A stretch of 64,000 nucleotides of DNA from positions 62,001 through 126,000 of the forward strand of contig NZ_QXMH01000006.1 in the NCBI RefSeq assembly GCF_003568665.1, read 5' to 3'. Positions within the stretch are counted from its first letter, which is position 1. The number at the start of each line of letters is the position of its first letter. Below are positions 16,786 through 25,897 of the stretch, one piece after another. The stretch is from Chitinophaga alhagiae. Lineage in GTDB: Bacteria; Bacteroidota; Bacteroidia; Chitinophagales; Chitinophagaceae. A model generated the notes under the pieces. That model did no database searches. It saw only the letters and a program-made list of their open reading frames with translations, and was not told the origin of the DNA. The position numbers and the translations under genes are program-made.

Positions 16786-19700
16786 ATGAAAAAATTATAC
16801 AAATATCTTTTCATAGGGGCATGCTATGTCCTGCTGTCAACCAATGCGCAAGCGCAGGTGGTGAGCGGCAACGGCTTTCTCAAAGCGGATTTCATAGAAG
16901 CCGGCATACAGGCTAACGGTGCTTTTGGCAGTACGGTCAAAAGCCCTGAAAACTTTTTCTATTCTACCAGGCCCGACTTTGAAGGCCGGGTAGGCTTCAT
17001 TTCCGATGTAGGGAAAGATGGCTGGACGGTTGGATCGCCGGCCTATATTGGCGACTACTTTCTGCCCGGTTCGCCTTACGAAGGCTTTTCGGTACAGGTT
17101 GATGGTACTTTGCACCTTAACTCCGGCTGGGGGCACAACGCTATTCCCGGTTCCGTTACAGGCTTCAGCACTACGGATGTAAGCCAAACGGTAGAATGGA
17201 CGGGCAACATCAACAACCTGGAGGTACGCCAGGAGTTTTCTGTAGAAAAAACTAAAGGGTTCATCCTGGTAAGGGTTTACCTGACCAACAAAGGGACTAC
17301 AACGCTGAACAATATCTATTATACCCGGGAAGTAGACCCGGATAACGAAGTAGCACAGGGTGGTGATTACAACACGAAGAACGTGATTGAGCAGCAGAAC
17401 CCCAATGCCATCAGTACGGCCCTGATATCTGCCCAAGGTTTGATGTTTTCATCTTACCTGGGCCTTGGTAGCCGGGATTGCCGGGCAAAGGTATCTGTAC
17501 CCACCGGCTGGCCCAATGCCAACGGCAGCCAGATATGGGCAGGCACCGGGCAGGCATTGTCAACAGTGGGCAATGTTACGGGAGACAGGGCTATGTCTAT
17601 CGCATTCAAAGTAGGCAACCTGGCCGCAGGTGAGTCTACCGCACTGGCATTCGCCTACGTACTGAATGCGTCTGACCTGCCTGATGCCATGGACCGTACT
17701 GATCCTCTGTTCAATGTAAAGACCACCTCCTACTCTTCCGGCTCCTCCATAGATGTTTGCGCCGGCCAGGAACAGATCGTTGAGGTGGTGAACGGGGATG
17801 GGTTTTCCTGGACATGGGCGCCTGCTACCGGCCTGAATACCACCACGGGGTCTTCTGTAAAGGCCACCCTCACCGGGCCCATGACTTATACAGCGTCAGG
17901 GGTAAATACCTGTGGTACCACAAGAAGCATCACGATAACCCTAAACCCGGCCATCACCGCCCCGCCTGAAGATGCGGCTGAGATCACCGGCCGTGACACC
18001 GTGTTTGCCGGTCTCAATGCCAGCTACAGCATACCCGTCATTGAAGGCGCCAGCAGCTACAACTGGACGCTTCCTCCCGGCGTCACCTTCGTTTCCGGGT
18101 ACAAGACCAATACTATTACGGTGAACTTCGGCCCCTCCGCCACGGGTGGCAACATCAGCGTAGAGGGCGTCAATGGCTGCGGTACCGGCGCTTCCACCAC
18201 CATTGAAGTACAAATGGTGAAATTGCCGGCGCCGGTTTCCGCAGGCGGCTCACCCACCAGCATCAAGCAGCCTGTTATTACTGGCAACGCGGAACCTGGC
18301 CTGACGGTAACGCTATATAATGGGTCAACCGTTATCGGCTCCGCCGCAACAGATGCGGACGGTAACTATACTATTACGCCAACGTCTTCACTGGCAGTTG
18401 GAACACATACCCTCACGGTAAAAGCGAGTGATGGCGCCGGTACTACCAGCAGCGCCAGCGAACCGCTGCTGCTCACCATCACCGCCAAACCTCCCAAACC
18501 GGCCACGCCTGTACTGGTATCCGGCAGCAGCCCTTTAAATGAAGGCAAGCCCGGCATCAAAGGCACAGCGCAGCCTAACAGCACGGTTACCGTTTATGAA
18601 GACGGCGCGCCTGTAGGCGCCACCACTGCAGACGCTGACGGCAACTGGACCTTTGTGCCGGACAATAACCTGGCAGACGGCCCGCATGAATTGACGGCTA
18701 CGGCTAAAGATGCGGAAGGCAATGAAAGTGATGCCAGCGATGCGCTGCTGTTCTCCATTGATACGGAGCTTCCGGCCAAACCGGTTATGGCGCTGGCCAG
18801 CGGCAGCAGCCCGGTCAGCAATAGCCAGCCTTCCCTGAGCGGTACGGCGGAAGCCAACAGCACCGTCACTATTTATACAGATGGCGTGGAAACAGGCACC
18901 GCTACCGCGGATGCTGACGGCAAATGGAGCTTTGCGCTGCCTGCGGCACTGGCAGATGGGCCTTATGTGTTTACAGCTACCGCTACAGACGCTGCGGGCA
19001 ATGTAAGTGCGGGACCTGCCACCCTGAACATCATTATCGATACGCAAGCCCCTGCCCAGCCGGTAGCGGGATTAACGGAGGGCAGCACCCCGATCAAAAA
19101 CAACGAGCCGTCCCTGGGTGGCACAGCGGAGCCTAACAGCACCGTTACCATTTACGTGAACGGAACATTAACGGGTACAGCTACCGCAGACGCCGATGGT
19201 AACTGGACATACACTATACCCTCCCCCCTGACAGATGGCCCGTACACCATGTACGTGACCACTACGGATGCCGCCGGCAACATCAGCGTTGACAGTGAAA
19301 CACTGTCAATTACAATAGACACCGAAGCGCCGGCTAAACCCGCTGTTGAGCTGGCGGCCGGTACCAGTCCGCTGAAAAACAACCAGCCTGCCCTGGGCGG
19401 CAACGCGGAAGCCAACAGCACCGTTCATATTTATGTGAACGATGTGGAGATGGGTACTGCCATCGCAGACGCATCCGGCAAATGGAGCTACACTTTCCCC
19501 TCCGCCCTGCCCGATGGCGCGCACAGCATTACCATTACCGCTGAAGACGCCGCAGGCAACGCCAGCAGTACCAGTGAAAAACTGGATGTGGTGATAGACA
19601 CCGGTATACCGGCTGCCCCGTCTCTGCCTGTACTGCCCGGCAATAGCAACGGGCATAGCGGCAACAACCAGCCTGCTTTTACCGGCACGGCGGAAGCCAA

Positions 19701-20994
19701 CAGCACCGTCATCATCTATGTAAATGGCGAAGCGGTAGGCACTGCAACGGCAGACGTTACCGGTAAATGGAGCTATACCATTCCGGCCGCCCTCGAAGAC
19801 GGCAACCACGCCATCACCACTACCGTAACAGATGCCGCGGGCAACACCAGTCCTGCCAGTGAAGCGCTGAACGTTGTGATAGATACGGAAGTACCGGTTG
19901 CGCCCTCCGCCCCTGCGCTGTCTGGCAGCAATAATGGCCACAGCAACAGCGGCCAGCCTGCCTTTACAGGTACCGCCGAGGCTAACAGCACCGTAAATAT
20001 TTATGTAGACGGCGTTGTAGTAGGCACCGCTACCGCGGATGCCAACGGCCAATGGAGCTATACGCTTCCGGCTACACTGGCAGACGGCCCGCATACCATT
20101 AGCACCACCGCTACCGATGCAGCGGGCAATACCAGCGCCGCCAGCGAAGCGATCAGCTTCACCGTTGACACCGAAGTGCCGGTTACCGCTCCCCTGCCAG
20201 TACTGGCCGGCGAACAGAACGGCAGAACAAAGAACAACACGCCCACATTAAGCGGAACAGCGGAACCTCATACCACGGTTACTATTTATAACAACGGGGA
20301 ACCTGTTGGAACGGCCGAGGTATCAGCAGACGGTACCTGGAGCTTTACGCCCGGCACCGCGCTGGCCGATGGTGAGAATAGTATTACCACTACCGTAACG
20401 GATGCGGCCGGTAATACGAGCGCGCCCGGTGAAGCACTGTTGTTTACCGTTGACACACAGCTACCCGTACCGGTTATCTCGTCTGCCGCTACTGTGGTGA
20501 AAGGCCCGTTCCAGGTAGATATTGTGTTTAACGAAGCGGTGGAAGGGTTTGATGTTTCGGCCATCACCCTGTCTAACGGCACCGCATCCGGCTTTACCAG
20601 GATCAGTGCTGCGGAGTACCGGATCACTGTAACACCTGTATCTGAAAATGACGTTACCGTGCGGGTAAACACCGGCGCGGTACCCGATCTGGCCGGCAAT
20701 GGCAACAGGGAGTCTAACATCCTGACCGTTCAAGCAGCGTTCAGCGCAGTGGTTGAAACGGTGTTCCCCAACCCTTCCAGGGGCAAGATCTACATCCGTT
20801 ACAATGGCGTAGTACCGTCAGCAGGCACCGCCATAATGATCAGCGTATCCGGACAAACCGTGCTCCGGCAGCAGCTCGGGTTTGAAGGCAACATGCTCAC
20901 GGTAAATGCCGCGGGGCTTGCACCGGGCATCTATGTGCTGATCGTGAACACCAAAAATTATTCTTATAAAACCCGGGTCAGCATTATCCGCTAG
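16786..20994 (+). CDS. Giant secreted Ig-repeat adhesin with T9SS sorting domain
   Basis: A 1402-residue surface or secreted protein. It has a signal peptide ending NAQAQ, an N-terminal beta-rich region (about 25-310), two Ig/PKD-like domains (about 315-478), eight tandem Ig-like repeats of about 93 residues (about 479-1228; each with GTAEANSTVTIYV-, TADADGKWSY- and TDAAGN-type motifs), and another Ig-like domain of the Big_12 sort (about 1228-1320, FQVDIVFNEAVEGFDVSAIT). The end is a type A T9SS sorting domain (FPNPSRGKIYIRYN to the final KTRVSIIR). Such domains direct export through the type IX secretion system and attachment or release at the surface. PorV, the shuttle that collects T9SS cargo, is encoded 70 bases downstream, which supports export by that route. 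Ligand unknown; adhesion or matrix function is inferred from architecture. Confidence 0.9.
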   Translation: MKKLYKYLFIGACYVLLSTNAQAQVVSGNGFLKADFIEAGIQANGAFGSTVKSPENFFYSTRPDFEGRVGFISDVGKDGWTVGSPAYIGDYFLPGSPYEGFSVQVDGTLHLNSGWGHNAIPGSVTGFSTTDVSQTVEWTGNINNLEVRQEFSVEKTKGFILVRVYLTNKGTTTLNNIYYTREVDPDNEVAQGGDYNTKNVIEQQNPNAISTALISAQGLMFSSYLGLGSRDCRAKVSVPTGWPNANGSQIWAGTGQALSTVGNVTGDRAMSIAFKVGNLAAGESTALAFAYVLNASDLPDAMDRTDPLFNVKTTSYSSGSSIDVCAGQEQIVEVVNGDGFSWTWAPATGLNTTTGSSVKATLTGPMTYTASGVNTCGTTRSITITLNPAITAPPEDAAEITGRDTVFAGLNASYSIPVIEGASSYNWTLPPGVTFVSGYKTNTITVNFGPSATGGNISVEGVNGCGTGASTTIEVQMVKLPAPVSAGGSPTSIKQPVITGNAEPGLTVTLYNGSTVIGSAATDADGNYTITPTSSLAVGTHTLTVKASDGAGTTSSASEPLLLTITAKPPKPATPVLVSGSSPLNEGKPGIKGTAQPNSTVTVYEDGAPVGATTADADGNWTFVPDNNLADGPHELTATAKDAEGNESDASDALLFSIDTELPAKPVMALASGSSPVSNSQPSLSGTAEANSTVTIYTDGVETGTATADADGKWSFALPAALADGPYVFTATATDAAGNVSAGPATLNIIIDTQAPAQPVAGLTEGSTPIKNNEPSLGGTAEPNSTVTIYVNGTLTGTATADADGNWTYTIPSPLTDGPYTMYVTTTDAAGNISVDSETLSITIDTEAPAKPAVELAAGTSPLKNNQPALGGNAEANSTVHIYVNDVEMGTAIADASGKWSYTFPSALPDGAHSITITAEDAAGNASSTSEKLDVVIDTGIPAAPSLPVLPGNSNGHSGNNQPAFTGTAEANSTVIIYVNGEAVGTATADVTGKWSYTIPAALEDGNHAITTTVTDAAGNTSPASEALNVVIDTEVPVAPSAPALSGSNNGHSNSGQPAFTGTAEANSTVNIYVDGVVVGTATADANGQWSYTLPATLADGPHTISTTATDAAGNTSAASEAISFTVDTEVPVTAPLPVLAGEQNGRTKNNTPTLSGTAEPHTTVTIYNNGEPVGTAEVSADGTWSFTPGTALADGENSITTTVTDAAGNTSAPGEALLFTVDTQLPVPVISSAATVVKGPFQVDIVFNEAVEGFDVSAITLSNGTASGFTRISAAEYRITVTPVSENDVTVRVNTGAVPDLAGNGNRESNILTVQAAFSAVVETVFPNPSRGKIYIRYNGVVPSAGTAIMISVSGQTVLRQQLGFEGNMLTVNAAGLAPGIYVLIVNTKNYSYKTRVSIIR
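18220..20470 (+). repeat. Eight tandem ~280-bp coding repeats (Ig-like domains)
   Basis: Within the adhesin gene, eight consecutive units of roughly 276-285 bp encode Ig-like domains. Units six and seven are most alike at protein level (NGHS, PAFTGTAEANSTV, IDTEVPV shared), while the first is most diverged. Their similarity offers substrate for recombination that could change repeat number. Confidence 0.85.
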
Positions 20995-21000
20995 GCCATT

Positions 21001-21030
21001 TTCCCCGGTGCCGCCAACGGTGCCGGGGAA
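21001..21030 (+). terminator. Hairpin after the adhesin gene
   Basis: A 13-bp stem (21001-21013 with 21018-21030, two G-U wobbles) with a CCAA loop is followed by TCATTTTCTC, a weak T-rich tail. It may terminate or attenuate transcription between the adhesin and porV, lowering porV output relative to the adhesin. Confidence 0.65.
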
Positions 21031-21064
21031 TCATTTTCTCATTGATTGATCATAACCAGTTGAC

Positions 21065-22174
21065 ATGAAATATGCTTTCTCTAAAAAACTGGCCTTCGCA
21101 GCGCTGATGCTGGGAGCACCTTTAAAAGGAATGACGCAAAACGTCAGTTCTATAGACATCGTGACCAATGCCGTACCCTTCCTCCGCATTTCTCCAGACG
21201 CAAGGGCCGGCGGAATGGGCGAAACAGGCATTGCCACATCGCCAGATGCCAACGCGCTTTTCTATAACCAGGCCAAAGCCGCGTTCTTCACCAATCCTAA
21301 AGGCGCTTCCGTTACGTACACGCCCTGGATGAAAGGCTACGGCGTAGACGGTATGTACCTGCTGAGCGCATCGGGGTACTACAAGCTGGACAGCACAGCG
21401 GCCATCACGGCGGGCATCCGTTATTTTGACCTGGGCAGCATTGAGCTGACGGATATTGACGGCAAACGGCTCGGCTACAGCAATCCCAATGAGTGGGCGG
21501 CCGAACTGGGCTACACCCGCCAGTTGGGCCGTAAATTGTCTATTGGCGTTGCTTTCCGTTTTATTTATTCCAACCTCGCTTCCGGGGCGGATGGTACCGG
21601 TGTTAATTACAAGGCCGGCTCTACTGTTGCGGGAGACCTCTCTCTTTTCTACAACGGCAGAAACGAAGAAGGTGAAGGCTGGAACTTTGGCGCGGCGTTA
21701 AGCAACCTCGGCGGCAAGATCGCCTATACAGACCAGGCATCGCAAAAAGAGTACATCCCCGCCAACCTGGGCATAGGGGCCAGCTATACCACGGTGCTCA
21801 GCGAGCAGCATGCTTTCACCTTCGGGCTGGACATTAACAAGCTACTGGTGCCCGCCGCTCCCGCGGCAGACTCCGCCAGTCTTGCCAAATACCGCAGCCA
21901 GAGCGTGGTAGGCGGCTGGTTTAAGTCTGCCGGCAACAAGGCTTACACGGCTTCTTTGGGTGTGGAATATGATTACCAGCACATGGTGTTCCTGCGCGCG
22001 GGGTATTTCTATGATGCCAGGAAGGAAGCCAACAGGCGGTATTTTACGCTAGGCGCGGGCTTTGCCTATAGCGTTGCCCGCATCAACATTTCTTATGCTG
22101 TTCCGGCAGGAAGCGACCTGAGCCGCAACCCGCTGTCTAACACCCTGCGCTTTGGCCTTGAGGTAGGCTTGTAG
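21065..22174 (+). CDS. porV: Type IX secretion system outer-membrane protein PorV
   Basis: A 369-residue outer-membrane beta-barrel of the PorV (LptO) family. The hallmark is the mature N-terminus NAVPFLRISPDARAGGMGE followed by GIATSPDANALFYN, then alternating strands to a C-terminal aromatic/hydrophobic end. PorV binds the C-terminal domains of T9SS cargo as they leave the translocon and delivers them to the PorU sortase complex. In many genomes porV lies next to porU; here it follows a T9SS-tagged adhesin instead, so this copy could serve that cargo or be the only copy. A hairpin at 21001-21030 separates the two genes. Confidence 0.9.
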   Translation: MKYAFSKKLAFAALMLGAPLKGMTQNVSSIDIVTNAVPFLRISPDARAGGMGETGIATSPDANALFYNQAKAAFFTNPKGASVTYTPWMKGYGVDGMYLLSASGYYKLDSTAAITAGIRYFDLGSIELTDIDGKRLGYSNPNEWAAELGYTRQLGRKLSIGVAFRFIYSNLASGADGTGVNYKAGSTVAGDLSLFYNGRNEEGEGWNFGAALSNLGGKIAYTDQASQKEYIPANLGIGASYTTVLSEQHAFTFGLDINKLLVPAAPAADSASLAKYRSQSVVGGWFKSAGNKAYTASLGVEYDYQHMVFLRAGYFYDARKEANRRYFTLGAGFAYSVARINISYAVPAGSDLSRNPLSNTLRFGLEVGL

Positions 22175-22189
22175 GTAGCGGCAAAAAGA

Positions 22190-22277
22190 AACGAGGATAT
22201 ATCTTCAGAAAATTTGAGATTTATGCCGGGCATTGTTCCCGGTGGGCAAATTACTTTTGATATGTCCTCGTTTTTTT
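22190..22277. terminator. Long nested hairpin between convergent genes (bidirectional terminator)
   Basis: A 14-bp closing stem (22190-22203 with 22259-22272, one G-U pair) encloses about 55 bases, including an inner hairpin (22226-22230 with 22238-22242). T runs flank it on both strands (22271-22277 on plus; the A-rich 22183-22191 on the other). It separates porV from the convergent response-regulator gene. Confidence 0.7.
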
Positions 22278-22280
22278 GTT

Positions 22281-22877
22281 TTATACAAACTTCTGCCCGT
22301 TCTCCAGCGCCCACTTCAGCAGGGCGTTGTTCTCATCTTTCAGGCCCAGCTTCCGGCAGATCTTGTGCCGTTGGTTCTTCACCGTGTAGGGACTCAGGAA
22401 CATGATCTCCGCAATTTCCTTGGTAGACTTGCGCAGGCTGATCAGCTGCACGATCCGTTGTTCGGCGGAACTGAGCTGCGCCGCGGCCGGTGTTTCCCCG
22501 CTGTTCTTCCTGGCCAGTTTTTCCATAATGAGCCGTACCCCGGCAAATAGCTGCATTTCATCTACGGGTTTGATGATATAGTTGGAGGCATCGGACTGTA
22601 TGGCTTCTTCAATGATCTTTTTGTCGTTGTAAGACGAAATATAGAGCACCTCAAAACTATACTGTTGCTGAAGCGCCCGCACCAGCTGTATACCGCTGAC
22701 AGTTTCTTCCAGGTTAATATCACAGAGCAGCAGGTGGGGCAATAGTTTGGGCATTGCTTCCTGCGCTTCCGCGGAAGAAATGGCGATGGCCGTTTCGCAA
22801 TCGAAATGGGCCTTGAGCTGCTGTTCTATGAACCGGGCAATGATAATTTCGTCTTCCACGATCAACACACGCGTCAT
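22281..22877 (-). CDS. Response regulator, receiver plus LuxR-type HTH
   Basis: A 198-residue DNA-binding response regulator. The receiver domain (1-120) has the acidic pocket EDE (8-10), phosphoacceptor D53 in LLCDINLEE, S81/S82 and K103 in IIKPVD. The output domain (about 133-195) is a LuxR/GerE helix-turn-helix: LSSAEQRIVQLISLRKSTKEI, then MFLSPYTVKNQRHKICRKLG. It lies 14 bases after the histidine kinase gene on the same strand, so the two form a cognate pair. Targets are unknown; the nearest convergent neighbour is porV. Confidence 0.92.
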   Translation of the reverse strand: MTRVLIVEDEIIIARFIEQQLKAHFDCETAIAISSAEAQEAMPKLLPHLLLCDINLEETVSGIQLVRALQQQYSFEVLYISSYNDKKIIEEAIQSDASNYIIKPVDEMQLFAGVRLIMEKLARKNSGETPAAAQLSSAEQRIVQLISLRKSTKEIAEIMFLSPYTVKNQRHKICRKLGLKDENNALLKWALENGQKFV

Positions 22878-22891
22878 AATACATTCGTTTT

Positions 22892-24841
22892 TTACAGGTC
22901 TATAGGGAAAGTGAGTTCGTACGCAAGACCGGGGGCGGTATATTCAGACAGCTGCCCGTTCATTTGCCGTACCAGGTCTTTCACCAGAGACAGGCCTATG
23001 GAAGAACTGTTGGCATGCGGCCGCTGGGGCCCCGTTCCGTTATCTGAATACCGGCAAACGATCACGCCTTTCATTTTAATGGCGGAAATCTGGATCAGCC
23101 CCGTTGATACGTGCGCGAAGGCATATTTAAAGGAATTGGTCAGCAGTTCGGAAATAACGAGTGAAAAATACAGCGCCTTCCGGCTGCTTAACTGTATCCC
23201 TTCATCAAAATCCGTTCTTATCAGCACCGGCCGCTGGGTATCGTAGATCTGTTTGATATTGGCGGCCATTTCTCTGGTGAGGTCTTCCAGGTTCACCAGT
23301 TGCAGCTCTTCCAGGTGGAAAAACCGTCTGTTCACCAATATCATGGCCTTGATCCGGTTGATATTGCTGGTCAGTATATCCCGGGAGGCCCGGTCTTTAA
23401 TACCCGGCAGCTGCAGGCTGATCAGGCTGTACAGAAGCTGTAGGTTATTTTTAACACGGTGGTTCAGCTCGTTGATAAGGATGGCGATCTTTTGGTTCCT
23501 TTCCGCCAGCGCCCTGTTTTTCAGGGTAAGCCGGGCATTGTTGTTATTCAGCTCCGCCGTTTGCTGCTTCACTTTTTCTTCGAGGAGTGTCTTTTGATGC
23601 TCCTGCAGCCGGTTCAGTTTTTCCAGTGCCAGCTGCTTTTCCTTTTCTGTTCTTTGCTGGCTTTTGGCCAGGCCGGCAAACAGCATGAAGAAAATGCTGA
23701 TGATCATGATGCTGGACATGTAGGTGATATTCACGAACGCCTGTTCCCGCAACACAATGATCCGCACGGACACGAACAGGCAGGAAGCCACGAACATCAG
23801 TATGCCGTAAGCCAGGTACTTCTGCGTGGGATCGAGCCGGGGCCAGAACCTCACCACTACCACGGCCGCAAAGCCAATGTGCAGTGCGTAAGACCCCAGG
23901 TTCAGGAAATTCATGAACGCAAAATTGCCGGTAAAGTAATTGATGATGAAACTGATCCCGGAAAACACGGCTATGGACCACACGGCTATCATGCTGCCGA
24001 GGTATAAACGGGGGGATTGGGCGCGGACCTGCCAGAAATTGACCGTTAACATGTACAGGCCTATCATGCCTACGTGTACAAAGTGGATGTTGAACAACCA
24101 CCCGATGGCGGGCGCTTCCGGGAAAAACCATGCTATAAAATACCCGCTGGGGCACAGGTTGTAAAAGGTAACGGCTGCAATGGTCAGCAGCAGCCAGCCG
24201 TAAGTGCTGTTGCGGGTGGCAAACCAGCATAAAAGGGTATAGAGCACAAAGATCCATAACACGCCCTGCAGGCGCAGCTCCATGGCCTCATCCTGCTGCT
24301 GCCGCCGAAAAAAATCATAGCTGTCCTGTACCGTAAAATCAAAGCGGGGTACGTAATGTTTGGTATGTTCTACCTTCAGCAGCAAGGTGCAGCTGTCTGC
24401 CGGCAGCCCGGCGGGCAGGGAGGCCCAGAAGCGGCCGTCTCCCCTGGCCAGCTGGCTCCGCTTGCGGAAGGCGCCTGCCTGTTTATGCAGCACGCAGCGG
24501 CCGGCCTTGTAAATATAGATATCTACATAGGTCAGGTTGCTGAAGGAAAGAACGCTGGTGCCCACCGGCCCGGCAATGGCGGGCAAGGGAGCGGTAAGCC
24601 AGTAAATGCCGGTTTTGTTCTGTAGCGGGAAATGCTGCAGGGGCCTGAAGACAGGCAGTTGGGAAAGAGCGGAGGCCGCGGTGGCTTTGCCGCTGCTGTC
24701 TTCCCACACGAAAAGGTGCGCGGCAAGATGGGCTATCTCCGGCTCAGGCGCTGCAGTCCGGGAACCGGAGGTACAGGAAAGCAAAATGACGGGAATAGCC
24801 AATAGTACGAAGCACAGGTATAGCGGCGGCCTTAAACTCAT
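22892..24841 (-). CDS. 7TMR-DISM sensor histidine kinase (HisKA_2 type)
   Basis: A 649-residue membrane kinase. The N-terminal signal ends at a lipobox-like VILLSC. A periplasmic 7TMR-DISM extracellular domain (about 35-180) follows, which by family precedent may bind carbohydrate-like ligands. Seven membrane helices span about 185-395 and a coiled coil about 400-450 (LEEKVKQQTAELNNN). The HisKA_2 dimerization box LNHRVKNNLQLLYSLI has H461 as phosphoacceptor, and the ATPase domain contains the N-box SELLTNSFKYAF. It transfers phosphate to the regulator encoded 14 bases downstream. A near-consensus -7 element (TACTTTCG on the minus strand, 24894-24887) lies about 46 bases before its start. Confidence 0.9.
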   Translation of the reverse strand: MSLRPPLYLCFVLLAIPVILLSCTSGSRTAAPEPEIAHLAAHLFVWEDSSGKATAASALSQLPVFRPLQHFPLQNKTGIYWLTAPLPAIAGPVGTSVLSFSNLTYVDIYIYKAGRCVLHKQAGAFRKRSQLARGDGRFWASLPAGLPADSCTLLLKVEHTKHYVPRFDFTVQDSYDFFRRQQQDEAMELRLQGVLWIFVLYTLLCWFATRNSTYGWLLLTIAAVTFYNLCPSGYFIAWFFPEAPAIGWLFNIHFVHVGMIGLYMLTVNFWQVRAQSPRLYLGSMIAVWSIAVFSGISFIINYFTGNFAFMNFLNLGSYALHIGFAAVVVVRFWPRLDPTQKYLAYGILMFVASCLFVSVRIIVLREQAFVNITYMSSIMIISIFFMLFAGLAKSQQRTEKEKQLALEKLNRLQEHQKTLLEEKVKQQTAELNNNNARLTLKNRALAERNQKIAILINELNHRVKNNLQLLYSLISLQLPGIKDRASRDILTSNINRIKAMILVNRRFFHLEELQLVNLEDLTREMAANIKQIYDTQRPVLIRTDFDEGIQLSSRKALYFSLVISELLTNSFKYAFAHVSTGLIQISAIKMKGVIVCRYSDNGTGPQRPHANSSSIGLSLVKDLVRQMNGQLSEYTAPGLAYELTFPIDL

Positions 24842-25012
24842 TACTGAACTGGGTTCTGCACCGTTAGTGGAGAACGCTTATCGGCGCGAAAGTAGCAAAA
24901 ATTAGTTGTTTGTTCACCTTAACATTCAATTTAAAAGCACCTGACACCGTTCAAGGCCTGAGGCGAGATGCCTTTCTTCTTGCAGCACGGGGAGGATTTA
25001 TACCTATACCGC

Positions 25013-25041
25013 AAGCCTGCCCGGTGCGGGCAGGCTTTTTT
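25013..25041 (+). terminator. Perfect 11-bp hairpin with T6, oriented on the plus strand
   Basis: AAGCCTGCCCG at 25013-25023 pairs with 25027-25037 and is followed by T to 25041. The T run is on the plus strand, yet no plus-strand gene precedes it: the kinase start at 24841 diverges. It may act on the minus-strand lipoprotein gene that ends at 25044, or end an unannotated plus-strand small RNA from the 24842-25012 gap. Confidence 0.6.
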
Positions 25042-25043
25042 GA

Positions 25044-25886
25044 TTATTCTGCGGTATATTCATAGGAAAGCACACTTTCGAAGTCCTCCTGCGGTGGGAT
25101 GATCGTTTTTCTCAGCTGGTTTTGCCTGTTCAGCGTTCCATTGTCATGATACACCCTTCCTGATGCAGCAGTAGTTTCATGCCGTTTTTTTATACCGTTT
25201 TGATCATATACATAAAACGTTATCAACTCGCTGTAGAAAGTGGCTATAAAATCATGTTCCAGTAATTGATTGAACGCATCAAGCCCGGGTATGCTGTCTT
25301 TTTCAGATACGCTATAGATGGTCTCGGAAAATTTCCACAAGCCCAATCCACCGGTCTTCCAGCTTGTTTGCTCTTTCAGGGCGCCGTTTGCAAAGTAGCT
25401 GAAGTTGGTACGGGTGATCAGGGTACCGTCTGTCTCTTTTGATTCTGTTTTTATCAACTGGCTCTGCCCGTTATAGGAATGTTCTTCATAGTCAGGCCGG
25501 GTTATTCCGGGCGGAGGCGGCCCATCCAGGTAGGTATAATCAAACCTCACCGGAAGGCCCCTGGCATCACAGGCGATTACTTTTCTTTCTAACGGGATAT
25601 CTCCCGGGTTTCTGTATGTAGCCGTTTGTGCGGGGAATCCCTGGGCATTATAGGAAATCGCTACATAAGTCAGCAGCGCCCCATCTCCGGAGAAAAAATC
25701 CATACGGGTCAACCTGTCATCAGCATCGTAGTGAAATTTGGCCGCGGGCTTACCGTTTCCATATACTGTGGAAAGTAAAATTTTATCCTCTTGCGGGGGA
25801 GGAAGATCATCCTTCTTTTTTTTACTGCAGGAACAAATAAGCACAGCGATAATAAAAGGCAGTAATAGTCTGTATTGTGTTTTCAT
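25044..25886 (-). CDS. Hypothetical lipoprotein with RHS/YD-like strands
   Basis: A 280-residue predicted lipoprotein: the signal IIAVLICSCSKKKKDD ends in a lipobox with Cys and a charged linker. The mature part has repeated strand motifs of the type YDADDRLTRMDFFSGDG, YNAQGFPAQ and YNGQSQLIKTES, similar to the YD/RHS-like repeats found in Bacteroidota surface lipoproteins of unknown function. It is 11 bases downstream of the RCC1 lipoprotein gene and is probably in the same operon. No enzyme motif is visible. Confidence 0.8.
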   Translation of the reverse strand: MKTQYRLLLPFIIAVLICSCSKKKKDDLPPPQEDKILLSTVYGNGKPAAKFHYDADDRLTRMDFFSGDGALLTYVAISYNAQGFPAQTATYRNPGDIPLERKVIACDARGLPVRFDYTYLDGPPPPGITRPDYEEHSYNGQSQLIKTESKETDGTLITRTNFSYFANGALKEQTSWKTGGLGLWKFSETIYSVSEKDSIPGLDAFNQLLEHDFIATFYSELITFYVYDQNGIKKRHETTAASGRVYHDNGTLNRQNQLRKTIIPPQEDFESVLSYEYTAE

Positions 25887-25897
25887 CTTCAGCTATT

